Positions 1 to 6,874 of a stretch of 64,000 nt of DNA are shown piece after piece. Origin of the DNA: Bosea vestrisii. GTDB lineage: Bacteria; Pseudomonadota; Alphaproteobacteria; Rhizobiales; Beijerinckiaceae. Each line of letters begins with the position of its first letter. The first letter of the stretch is position 1. Below the pieces are notes generated by a model. That model did not search any database and had not been told where the DNA came from. It worked only from the letters and a program-made list of their open reading frames with translations. Location: positions 4,368,001 to 4,432,000 of the forward strand of contig NZ_CP126307.1 of assembly GCF_030144325.1 (NCBI RefSeq). The letters run 5' to 3'. A program made the position numbers and the translations under genes.

Positions 1-790
1 GGTCCATCGCTACCCGGACCGGGCTTTGCTCAAGCTGGTCCATGCCTGCCCGGTCTATTGCCGCTTCTGCTTCCGCCGCGAGATGGTCGGCCCGGGTGGC
101 GATGCGCTGACCGGCGAGAAACTCGACGCTGCGCTGGCCTATCTCGCCTCCCGTCCGGAAATCTGGGAGGTGATCATGACCGGCGGCGACCCGCTGATCC
201 TTTCCGCCCGGCGGATGCGCGAGATCGCCAGGCGCCTCGCCGCGATCCCGCACATCAAGGTGGCGCGCTGGCATACGCGCGTGCCGATGGTCCAGCCCGA
301 GCGCATCACCGAGGACTACGCCCGCGCGCTGCGCATCCCGGGCAAGGCGAGCTACATCGCCATCCACGCCAACCATCCGCGCGAGTTCACCGAGGACGCG
401 AAGGCTGCGCTGGCACGTCTCGTCGACGCCGGCCACGTCCTCGTCAGCCAGAGCGTGCTGCTCAAGGGCGTCAATGCCGATGTCGAGACGCTGTCGGCGC
501 TGATGCGCGCTTTCGTCGAGAGCCGGGTCAAGCCGTATTATCTGCACCATCCCGATTTCGCGCCGGGTACCTCGCATTTCCGGATGTCGCTGGCGGAAGG
601 GCAGGCTCTCGTCAAAAGCCTGCGCGGCAATCTTTCGGGACTGTGCCAGCCGACCTATATCCTCGACATCCCCGGTGGGGCCGGCAAGATCCCGGTCGGG
701 CCCGCCTTCCTTTCGGGCTGCGAGATGCCCGGCGCGCAAGGCTTCGCGGAGGATCGCCATGGCGACCTCCATGCCTATCCGCCGGTCTGA
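1..790 (+). CDS. KamA-family radical SAM aminomutase (lysine 2,3-aminomutase-like/EpmB), 5' partial
   Basis: The reading frame is open from the window edge (VHRYPDRALL) and ends at TGA 788-790, so the N-terminus lies outside the window. The visible part has the radical SAM cluster motif CPVYCRFC (CxxxCxxC), followed by TGGDPL, which is typical of the KamA family. Members move the amino group of lysine from C2 to C3 using SAM, a 4Fe-4S cluster and PLP. Short chromosomal members such as EpmB make the beta-lysine that is attached to elongation factor P. About 260 residues are seen; the family is usually 340-420. Whether it is EpmB or a catabolic aminomutase cannot be settled here because the neighbours (epmA or efp, if present) lie to the left. 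Confidence 0.88.
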   Translation, partial: VHRYPDRALLKLVHACPVYCRFCFRREMVGPGGDALTGEKLDAALAYLASRPEIWEVIMTGGDPLILSARRMREIARRLAAIPHIKVARWHTRVPMVQPERITEDYARALRIPGKASYIAIHANHPREFTEDAKAALARLVDAGHVLVSQSVLLKGVNADVETLSALMRAFVESRVKPYYLHHPDFAPGTSHFRMSLAEGQALVKSLRGNLSGLCQPTYILDIPGGAGKIPVGPAFLSGCEMPGAQGFAEDRHGDLHAYPPV

Positions 791-828
791 AGATGCCCTT
801 GTCGCGGCGATCCGCGAAGGACTGAGCC

Positions 829-1503
829 ATGCTGAACTCTGCTGCGCCCGACAAGATGCCGCTCGCGATCGTCTCCGATATCGCCTGCCCGTGGTGCTTC
901 ATCGGCAAGACCCGGCTGGAGACAGCGCTCGCCAATCATAACCTCACCGAGCGCGTCGCCATCACCTGGCTGCCCTATGAGCTCAACCCGGAGATGCCGG
1001 CCGACGGCATGGACCGCACCGCGTATCTCGACGCCAAGTTCGGCCCCGGCAAGCGCCGCGAGATCGAGCTGCGCCTCTCCGAGGCGGCATTGGAGAGCGG
1101 CGTCACCTTCAACTGGGCGAAGGTGACCAAGAGCGTCAACACCCGCATGGCGCATATGCTCGTCGCCGCCGCCGCGACCGTGCAGCGTGGCGGCGAGATG
1201 ACTGCGGCGCTGTTCAAGGCCTATTGGCAGGACGGGCGCGATATCGGCGACCTCGAGACGCTGGTCGCGATCGCCGGCGAGCAGGGCTTCGACGAGCAGG
1301 CGGCACGCGACGAGTTGTCCAATGACGAGTTGCGCGAGACCGTGATCGGGCTCGAAGCGCATGCCCAGAAGGTCGGCGTGACCGGCGTGCCCTTCTTCAT
1401 CGTCGACGGCAAGCTTGCAGTTTCCGGCGCCCAGCCGCCGGAGGTCTGGACCCAGGTTTTCGCGCAGGTGCTGACGGCGAAGCCTAATGACGAGGATGAG
1501 TGA
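829..1503 (+). CDS. DsbA-family (FrnE-like) thiol oxidoreductase
   Basis: A 224-residue thioredoxin-fold protein with the redox motif CPWC at residues 20-23, in the context SDIACPWCFIGK that is diagnostic of the FrnE/DsbA (2-hydroxychromene-2-carboxylate isomerase-like) family. The C-terminal half carries GVTGVPFFIVDGK, which includes the cis-proline loop of the thioredoxin fold. No signal peptide is visible, so it is probably cytoplasmic, unlike classical DsbA. FrnE homologues act as disulfide isomerases or oxidoreductases, for example in oxidative stress resistance in Deinococcus. The start at 829 follows a purine-rich AAGGACTGAG. It lies 38 bp after the kamA-like gene and may be cotranscribed. 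Confidence 0.85.
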   Translation: MLNSAAPDKMPLAIVSDIACPWCFIGKTRLETALANHNLTERVAITWLPYELNPEMPADGMDRTAYLDAKFGPGKRREIELRLSEAALESGVTFNWAKVTKSVNTRMAHMLVAAAATVQRGGEMTAALFKAYWQDGRDIGDLETLVAIAGEQGFDEQAARDELSNDELRETVIGLEAHAQKVGVTGVPFFIVDGKLAVSGAQPPEVWTQVFAQVLTAKPNDEDE

Positions 1504-1623
1504 CGCGTTCCGCAGTGCATCTTCGCCGTTGGGTCGAAAAAAAGATCTGTCTCAAAAATGAGAAATCCTTGCGCTGCCGCTCGAATCGTGCCTTTCACCC
1601 GGTAACAGGCGGAGGGCAGGGCG

Positions 1624-2331
1624 ATGACGCAGAAGATCAACGATCTCCGGGACCGCATGATCGTCGCGCTCGATGTGCCGACGGTCTGGGACGCCTACCG
1701 CATCGTTTCGACGCTGGGTGACGGGGCGAGTTTCTACAAGATCGGCTACCGGCTCGCCTTCGCCGGCGGACTCGACCTCGCCCGCCAGCTCGTGACCGAA
1801 GGCAAGAAGGTCTTCCTCGATCTCAAGCTGCACGATATCGGCAACACCGTCACCGAGGGCGTGGAATCGCTGACCAAGCTCGGCGTCACTTTCCTCACCG
1901 TGCATGCCTATCCGCAGACCATGCGCGGCGCGGTCGAGGGGCGCGGCGAGGCGGCCCTGAAGCTGCTCGCGGTCACCGCCCTGACCTCCTATGACGATGG
2001 CGACCTGAAGGATGCCGGCTACGGGCTCGCGGTACGCGATCTCGTGCGCATGCGTGCCCAGCAGGCCCGCACCGCCGGCGTCGACGGCATCGTCTGCTCC
2101 GCCGCCGAGACCGAGATCGTCCGCGGGGTGATCGGCCCCGATATGGTCATCGTCACACCCGGCATCCGCCCGGCCGGAAGCGCCGTCGGCGACCAGAAGC
2201 GCACCTTGACCCCGGCCGAAGCGATCCGCGCCGGCGCCGACCATCTCGTCATCGGGCGTCCCATCATCCGCGCGGCTGACCCGCGTGCAGCGGCCGCCGC
2301 GGTCATGGACGAGATCGCGGGCGCCGCCTAG
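1624..2331 (+). CDS. pyrF: orotidine 5'-phosphate decarboxylase
   Basis: This 235-residue TIM-barrel enzyme decarboxylates OMP to UMP, the last step of de novo pyrimidine synthesis. The catalytic signature LDLKLHDIGNT is present with Asp66, Lys68 and Asp71, and the phosphate-binding end ADHLVIGRPI is intact. The length is normal for the family. A strong Shine-Dalgarno sequence (GGAGGGCAGGG) precedes ATG 1624. pyrD lies about 27 kb away in the same window, so the pathway genes are dispersed. A short GC hairpin (2339-2356) follows the stop codon but has no T-run. Confidence 0.97.
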   Translation: MTQKINDLRDRMIVALDVPTVWDAYRIVSTLGDGASFYKIGYRLAFAGGLDLARQLVTEGKKVFLDLKLHDIGNTVTEGVESLTKLGVTFLTVHAYPQTMRGAVEGRGEAALKLLAVTALTSYDDGDLKDAGYGLAVRDLVRMRAQQARTAGVDGIVCSAAETEIVRGVIGPDMVIVTPGIRPAGSAVGDQKRTLTPAEAIRAGADHLVIGRPIIRAADPRAAAAAVMDEIAGAA

Positions 2332-2379
2332 ACCATCGCGCGTCCGAACGGACGCGATCACGATGATCTATCATAGTGT

Positions 2380-2433
2380 TATCGCATCGGAGTCTTCCGA
2401 AAAGTGGGGTCCACTTTTCGGTCCGATGCGATA
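2380..2433. repeat. nested palindromic repeat
   Basis: Two nested inverted repeats share one centre. The outer arms TATCGCATCGGA (2380-2391) and TCCGATGCGATA (2422-2433) are perfect 12-bp partners. The inner arms CCGAAAAGTGG (2397-2407) and CCACTTTTCGG (2411-2421) are perfect 11-bp partners. It sits in the leader of the first DUF1330 gene and resembles the short palindromic elements that are common between genes in Hyphomicrobiales. As RNA it would form a long hairpin immediately upstream of that gene. Confidence 0.85.
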
Positions 2434-2469
2434 GTCTGCCGCTCCTTTCCACCGGATATGGATACGGCA

Positions 2470-2757
2470 ATGCCCAAGGGATATGTGATCGGTCGCGCCA
2501 AGGTGACACATGCGACGCAATGGGCGGTCTACGCCGCGAAGGCCTCCGAGGTGATCAAGCAATATGGCGGCACGCCTTTGGTGCGCGGCGGCCAGATGTC
2601 GGTCGGCGAAGGCGAGGGACGGTCCCGCAACGTCGTCCTCGAATTCCCCGATTACGCGGCGGCCAAGGCCTATCTGTTCTCGGCCGAATATGGCGAGGCG
2701 CGCAAGCTGCGCGAGGGTGCCGGCGAGATCGATCTGATCGCGGTCGAGGGGGCATGA
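2470..2757 (+). CDS. DUF1330 protein, first of a tandem pair
   Basis: A 95-residue DUF1330 (dimeric alpha-beta barrel) protein beginning MPKGYVIGRAKV and containing the family core PLVRGG and VVLEFPDY. Biochemical function is unknown. ATG 2470 was chosen because it aligns with the start of the downstream paralogue (MAKGYWIARLDV). ATG 2458 and GTG 2404 are in frame, but the latter would place coding sequence in the palindrome. The gene overlaps the next by ATGA, so the two are probably translationally coupled. Confidence 0.8.
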   Translation: MPKGYVIGRAKVTHATQWAVYAAKASEVIKQYGGTPLVRGGQMSVGEGEGRSRNVVLEFPDYAAAKAYLFSAEYGEARKLREGAGEIDLIAVEGA

Positions 2758-3068
2758 CCATGGCGAAAGGCTACTGGATCGCCCGCCTCGACGTGCAGAA
2801 CGAGTCGGAATACGCCACCTATCGCTCGCTCAATGCCATCGCCTTCGCCAAATACGGCGCCAAGTTCATCGTTCGTGGCGGCGAGTACAAGCTTGCCCGC
2901 GGTGAGGGCCGCAAGCACAACGTCGTCATCGAGTTCAAGGACATCGAGACGGCGCGCGCCTGCTACGAATCGCCGGAGTATCAGGCGGCCGTGCAGCACC
3001 TCGCCAAGGTCGGCCCGGTCGATCTCGTCATCATCGAGGGTTACGAGGGCGCGCAGCCGGGCGATTGA
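2754..3068 (+). CDS. DUF1330 protein, second of a tandem pair
   Basis: This 104-residue DUF1330 protein (102 if it starts at the second Met, 2760) is a clear paralogue of the preceding gene. The shared landmarks are MAKGYW, KFIVRGGEY, GEGRKHN and VVIEFKD. ATG 2754 overlaps the stop of the first copy in an ATGA arrangement. The pair look like a local tandem duplication that has diverged and may form a heterodimer, since the fold is normally dimeric. Function is unknown. Confidence 0.85.
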   Translation: MTMAKGYWIARLDVQNESEYATYRSLNAIAFAKYGAKFIVRGGEYKLARGEGRKHNVVIEFKDIETARACYESPEYQAAVQHLAKVGPVDLVIIEGYEGAQPGD

Positions 3069-3088
3069 GGTTTGTCGCGACGCTCGCC

Positions 3089-3172
3089 ATCATTGCGATG
3101 AGGCGAAGCCGACGACGCAATCCAGCAAGGCCTGCGCAGGGCTGGATTGCTTCGCCTACGCTCGCAATGACG
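3089..3172. repeat. intergenic palindromic repeat, family A copy 1
   Basis: An inverted-repeat element with ends ATCATTGCGA and TCGCAATGA and inner arms GCAATCCAG and CTGGATTGC. The same arrangement recurs at 10250-10338 after dnaE2. It fills the gap between the convergent DUF1330 and DUF808 genes and could act as a transcript end for both. The family resembles REP-type elements. Confidence 0.8.
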
Positions 3173-3212
3173 CTGGAGCCGCGTTGACGGGCGACTCCGA
3201 AATGACCGCCTC

Positions 3213-4214
3213 CTAGTGCCCCTGCGTCTCGGCGGCTGCGGCCTTCGCTTGCTTGCCGCGCCGGGCCTTCAGCATCGGCTCGACGATGAAGTGCATGCCG
3301 ACGAGGCAGAGCCCACCGATGATGAGCCCGAACACGGCCGAGGCGGCAGCTGTCGTCAGCCATTCGAGCAGGCCCGATAGCGCGGGCCATGCCTGGCCGA
3401 TCGCGACGGCAACCGCATGGATGGTATGCTCGATCCCGGCGAGCCCATAGCCGGCGAGGCCGTGGATGATGATGCCGCCGCCGACCCAGAGCATTGCCGC
3501 CGTGCCGACCGCGCTCAGCACCTTGAGAAAGGGTGGCATGCCGGTGACGAGGCCGCGCCCCAGCAGCCGGACCGGGAGGATGCCGCTGCGCGACAGGGCG
3601 ACGCCGGCATCATCAGCCTTTACGATCAGGGCGACGACGCCATAGACCAGCACGGTCATGCCGAGCCCGACCACGGCCAGCACCAGCGCCTGCATCCAGA
3701 AGGAGGAGGCGGTGACGCCGGCGAGCGTGATCGCCATGATCTCGGCCGAGAGGATGAAATCGGTCTTGATCGCGCCGGCGATCTTCTGGTCTTCGAGTTC
3801 CCGGGAGTCGAGAATGTCGGTGCCACCCTCGCCGGCGGCCTCGTCGTGATGCGCATGCGGCACGACGAGCTCGTAGACCTTCTCGAAACCCTCGAAGCAG
3901 AGATAGGCCCCGCCCGCCATCAAGAGCGGCGTGATCGCCCAGGGCGCGATGAGGCTGAGCACCAGCGCCGCCGGCAAGAGGAAGAGCAGCTTGTTCTTCA
4001 GCGAGCCGAGCGCGATCTTGCCGATGATCGGCAATTCGCGTTCCGCCGCGAAGCCGACGGCATAGCGCGGCGTCACCGCCGCGTCGTCGATGACGATGCC
4101 GGCCGCCTTGGCGCCGGCCTTGGTCGCCTGTGCCGCGGCGTCGTCGAGCGCGGCCGCGGCGACCTTGGCCAGGGCTGCGACGTCGTCGAGAAGGGCGAAC
4201 AGTCCCGAACTCAT
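3213..4214 (-). CDS. DUF808 (YedI-like) inner-membrane protein
   Basis: This 333-residue protein begins MSSGLFALLDDVAALAK and continues with DDAAVTPRYAVGF, the conserved N-terminus of the DUF808/YedI family. Several hydrophobic segments follow (around residues 90-115, 165-205, 230-260 and 285-310), separated by a charged loop containing HAHHDE. The family is widespread in proteobacteria and has no established function. It stands alone and converges with the DUF1330 pair. Its start is about 175 bp from imuA, on the opposite strand, so the two share an upstream region. Confidence 0.88.
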   Translation of the reverse strand: MSSGLFALLDDVAALAKVAAAALDDAAAQATKAGAKAAGIVIDDAAVTPRYAVGFAAERELPIIGKIALGSLKNKLLFLLPAALVLSLIAPWAITPLLMAGGAYLCFEGFEKVYELVVPHAHHDEAAGEGGTDILDSRELEDQKIAGAIKTDFILSAEIMAITLAGVTASSFWMQALVLAVVGLGMTVLVYGVVALIVKADDAGVALSRSGILPVRLLGRGLVTGMPPFLKVLSAVGTAAMLWVGGGIIIHGLAGYGLAGIEHTIHAVAVAIGQAWPALSGLLEWLTTAAASAVFGLIIGGLCLVGMHFIVEPMLKARRGKQAKAAAAETQGH

Positions 4215-4363
4215 GGCGGTCTCCAGACGTGGCCGCGGGTCGGGCGGCGTGCAGCTGATAAGCGATCCGATTTGCCCTGATATGACAGCAGCGAGGCGCC
4301 CGCAGGCAAGCGAGAGCGGATGCGGGCTTGACTCCGAAGCGTTTTGGAGTCGCTTTATGCTTG

Positions 4364-4378
4364 GAACAAAAAGTGAAC
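4364..4378 (+). promoter_or_regulatory. LexA box (SOS operator) for the imuA-imuB-dnaE2 cassette
   Basis: GAAC-AAAAAGT-GAAC is an exact match to the alphaproteobacterial LexA consensus GAAC-N7-GAAC. It lies 10 bp upstream of the imuA start codon. A TTGACT at 4328-4333 is a possible -35 element. LexA control of imuAB-dnaE2 is established in this class. No Shine-Dalgarno sequence is seen between the box and ATG 4389, so the mRNA leader is probably very short. Confidence 0.9.
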
Positions 4379-4388
4379 ATATACATCG

Positions 4389-5206
4389 ATGGCCGATGCA
4401 TCCACCCGATCCCTGACAGCCCTGCGGCAGAGCCTCGCTCTGGCGGGGCTGGCGCGCGAGCTTTCGCCGGTGGAGCGCATCGCCTTCGGGACGCCCTCCC
4501 TGGACGAGCCGCTGGGCGGCGGGATCGCGCGTGCTGCACTACATGAAGTCTACGCTCCGGGCGCGGCCGATCTCCCCGCCGCCACCGGCTTCGCCGCGGC
4601 CTTGGCTCTGCGCGCCGCCGGATCGCGGCCCGTGCTCTGGGTCCGGCAGGATTTTCTCGATGCCGAGGCCGGCCGCCTGCACCCGCCGGGCCTGGCCGAG
4701 CTCGGGCTCGATCCCTCGCAGATCCTGCTGGTCCGGGTCAGGGACGGAGAGGGGGCGCTGCGGGCAGGGGCGGAAGCGGCGCGCTGTGCCGCGCTCGGGG
4801 CGACCCTGATCGAGCCCTGGGGGCGCCGCGCCAGTTCGACCTGACCGCCAGCCGACGCCTGGCGCTGGCGGCGGAGGCCTCCGGCGTCCTGACCCTGCTG
4901 CTGCGGGTGGCGACGCAGCCGGAGCCCAGCGCCGCCAGCACGCGCTGGCAGGTGCGGGCCCTGCCGTCGCGGGCGCGGGAGGCGGAGGCGCCGGGGGATC
5001 CCGCCTTCGGATTGCGGCTGCTGCGTCATCGCGGCGGCCTTGGTGAGCGTGAGTGGCGTGTGGAGTGGAACCGTGACGAACGATGTTTCCGGGACAGGAT
5101 CGGGAGCGAGGGAGGCAAAAGGGATGCAGCGCCGCTATCTCGCCCTCTGGTTTCCCTATCTGGCGAGCGAGCGCCTGCGCCGGCGGACTTCCGCCGGGCC
5201 GGATGA
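4389..5206 (+). pseudogene. imuA: imuA, SOS mutagenesis protein, frameshifted
   Basis: ImuA is a RecA-like partner of ImuB and DnaE2 in damage-induced mutagenic repair. The first frame (151 residues) runs from ATG 4389 through RIAFGTPSLDEPLGGG and stops soon after LIEPWG at about 4844. The family sequence continues one frame over (APRQFDLTASRRLALAAE, then STRWQVRALPSRA and WNRDERCF) and ends at TGA 5206. Restoring one G in the G-run near 4825-4831 joins the two halves into a normal protein of about 272 residues. The 3' end overlaps imuB by 83 bp. The break may be a real mutation or a homopolymer error in the assembly. Confidence 0.85.
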
Positions 5207-6659
5207 GCGCCCGCTCGTCCTGGTCGAGAAGGATCGCGGCGCGCTCCGTCTCGCCGATTGCGACAAACAGGCGGTCAAGCTCGGCCTGACCCGCGGTCTG
5301 ACCCTGGCCGACGCCCGCGCCCGTATCCCGGAGCTAACGGTGGTCGAGGCCGATCCGGTTGCCGACCAGCGCCTGCTTGAATGGCTCGCCGCGCTCTGCG
5401 ACCGATTCACTCCGCTGGTCGCGCTCGATCCGCCGCATGGGCTCGTGCTCGACATCACCGGTTGTGCCAAACTCTTCGGCGGCGAGGCGGCCCTGCGCCA
5501 GCGGCTCGGCCTCGGCATGCGCCGGCTCGGCCTGACTCTCTTCGCCAGCATCGCCGGCACGCCGCAGGCGGCGCGCGCGCTCTCTCGCTTCGGTCGCTGC
5601 GCCATTTCGCTTCCGGGCGAGGACGAGCGGCGGACGCTGCCGCTGCCGGTCGCGGCGCTGGAGGTTTTCCCTGAGACGGTGATCGCCCTGTCGCGCGCCG
5701 GGCTGAAGACGCTGGGCGATCTCACTGGGCGGCCCTCGCACACGCTCGCCGCCCGCTTCGGCGAGGCGCTCGTCACGCGCTTACGCCGCATCCTCGGCCA
5801 TGAGGATGCCCGCATCACGCCCTTGCGGCCGCCGCCCGATTGCGTGGTCGAGCGGCATTTCCCCGATCCGCTGCAGGATACCGACGGGCTCGAGGCGATC
5901 GTCGCCCGCCTGCTCGGCGAGGCCGGGCGCCTGCTCGAAGCCCGCGGCGAGGGCGGGCGCGCCTTCGAGATCAGCTTCTTCCGCAGCGACGGCGCCGTGC
6001 GCCGGCTGGCGCTGGAGACCGGCCGGCCTTCGCGCGACGCCTCCGCGATCCTGCGGCTCTATCGCGAGCGCATCGACAGCCTGGCCGATCCGCTCGATCC
6101 CGGCTTCGGCTTCGACGCGATCAGGCTCGCGGTGCTGGTCTGTGAGCCGCTCGGGACGCCGCAGGCGAGCCTCGACGGGCGCGCCGTCGAGGAGGAGGCG
6201 GTCGCCGATCTGGTCGACCGGCTGGTCGCCCGCTTCGGCCGCGAGCGCGTGCTGCGCTTCGTCGCACAGGACAGCCATCAGCCCGAGCGTGAAGCTGCGC
6301 TGATTCCGGCCGCGTCCGGCAGGTCGGACGCGGCGCCCTGGCCCGTCTCGCAGCCGGACGAGCCGCCGGCCCGCCCGCTCCAGCTCTTCGAACCGCCTCA
6401 GCCGGTCGAGACCCTGGCCGAGGTGCCGGATGGCCCGCCCCTGCGCTTCCGCTGGCGGCGCGTGCTGCACGAGATCGCCCGAGCCGAGGGGCCGGAGCGG
6501 ATAGCGCCGGACTGGTGGCGCGACGGACCCAATGAACACACGCGCGACTATTACCGCGTCGAGGATGCACACGGCCGCCGCTTCTGGCTCTTCCGCGCCG
6601 GCCTCTACGGCCGCGAGACGACCGCGCCGCGCTGGTATCTGCACGGGCTGTTCGCATGA
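5124..6659 (+). CDS. imuB: ImuB, Y-family polymerase-like mutagenesis protein
   Basis: This 511-residue protein belongs to the Y-family (DinB/UmuC-like) but, as in the known ImuB group, is expected to be catalytically inactive. It acts as an adaptor that links DnaE2 and ImuA to the beta clamp during translesion synthesis. Landmarks are MQRRYLALWFPYLASERL at the N-terminus, DITGCAKLFGGE in the palm-like region and RDYYRVEDAHGRRFWLFR at the C-terminus. ATG 5124 was chosen because GGGAGGCAAAAGGG precedes it and the family starts there; the upstream in-frame GTG 5040 would add 28 unrelated residues. It lies in the LexA-controlled cassette. Confidence 0.94.
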   Translation: MQRRYLALWFPYLASERLRRRTSAGPDERPLVLVEKDRGALRLADCDKQAVKLGLTRGLTLADARARIPELTVVEADPVADQRLLEWLAALCDRFTPLVALDPPHGLVLDITGCAKLFGGEAALRQRLGLGMRRLGLTLFASIAGTPQAARALSRFGRCAISLPGEDERRTLPLPVAALEVFPETVIALSRAGLKTLGDLTGRPSHTLAARFGEALVTRLRRILGHEDARITPLRPPPDCVVERHFPDPLQDTDGLEAIVARLLGEAGRLLEARGEGGRAFEISFFRSDGAVRRLALETGRPSRDASAILRLYRERIDSLADPLDPGFGFDAIRLAVLVCEPLGTPQASLDGRAVEEEAVADLVDRLVARFGRERVLRFVAQDSHQPEREAALIPAASGRSDAAPWPVSQPDEPPARPLQLFEPPQPVETLAEVPDGPPLRFRWRRVLHEIARAEGPERIAPDWWRDGPNEHTRDYYRVEDAHGRRFWLFRAGLYGRETTAPRWYLHGLFA

Positions 6660-6695
6660 ACTGGCACCCGACCTCTTGGGTTGGACACAGACCTG

Positions 6696-6836
6696 CTCCC
6701 TCCCCCTTGTGGGGAAGGGTTGGGGAGGGGGGTATGCCACCCGTGACGCTTCCCTTGCGGGCGCTCGGGGTCTGCAACTCTCACAGCCGCATGGCTGCCT
6801 ACCCCCCTCTCTAGCTCTCCCCCACAAGGGGGAGAG
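6696..6836. repeat. C/G-run inverted repeat, family B copy 1
   Basis: Long imperfect inverted repeat between imuB and dnaE2. The left arm contains CTCCCTCCCCCTTGTGGGG and GGGGAGGGGGGT. The right arm contains ACCCCCCTCTC and CTCCCCCACAAGGGGGAGAG. A second copy lies inside the DNA ligase gene at 26023-26128. Its position here puts about 215 bp and a strong potential hairpin between imuB and dnaE2, which may reduce readthrough. Confidence 0.8.
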
Positions 6837-6874
6837 GACAGGTGGCGGTTCTCGCATATTGGCGATACGCAGCC

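Noticed and set aside
2339..2356. Hairpin after pyrF as a terminator
   Set aside because: The loop is too tight for the full stem and no T-run follows; not strong enough to list.
5040..5123. N-terminal extension of imuB from GTG 5040
   Set aside because: The 28 residues are unrelated to ImuB; the ribosome site and family start support ATG 5124. The bases are coding for the imuA tail in another frame.
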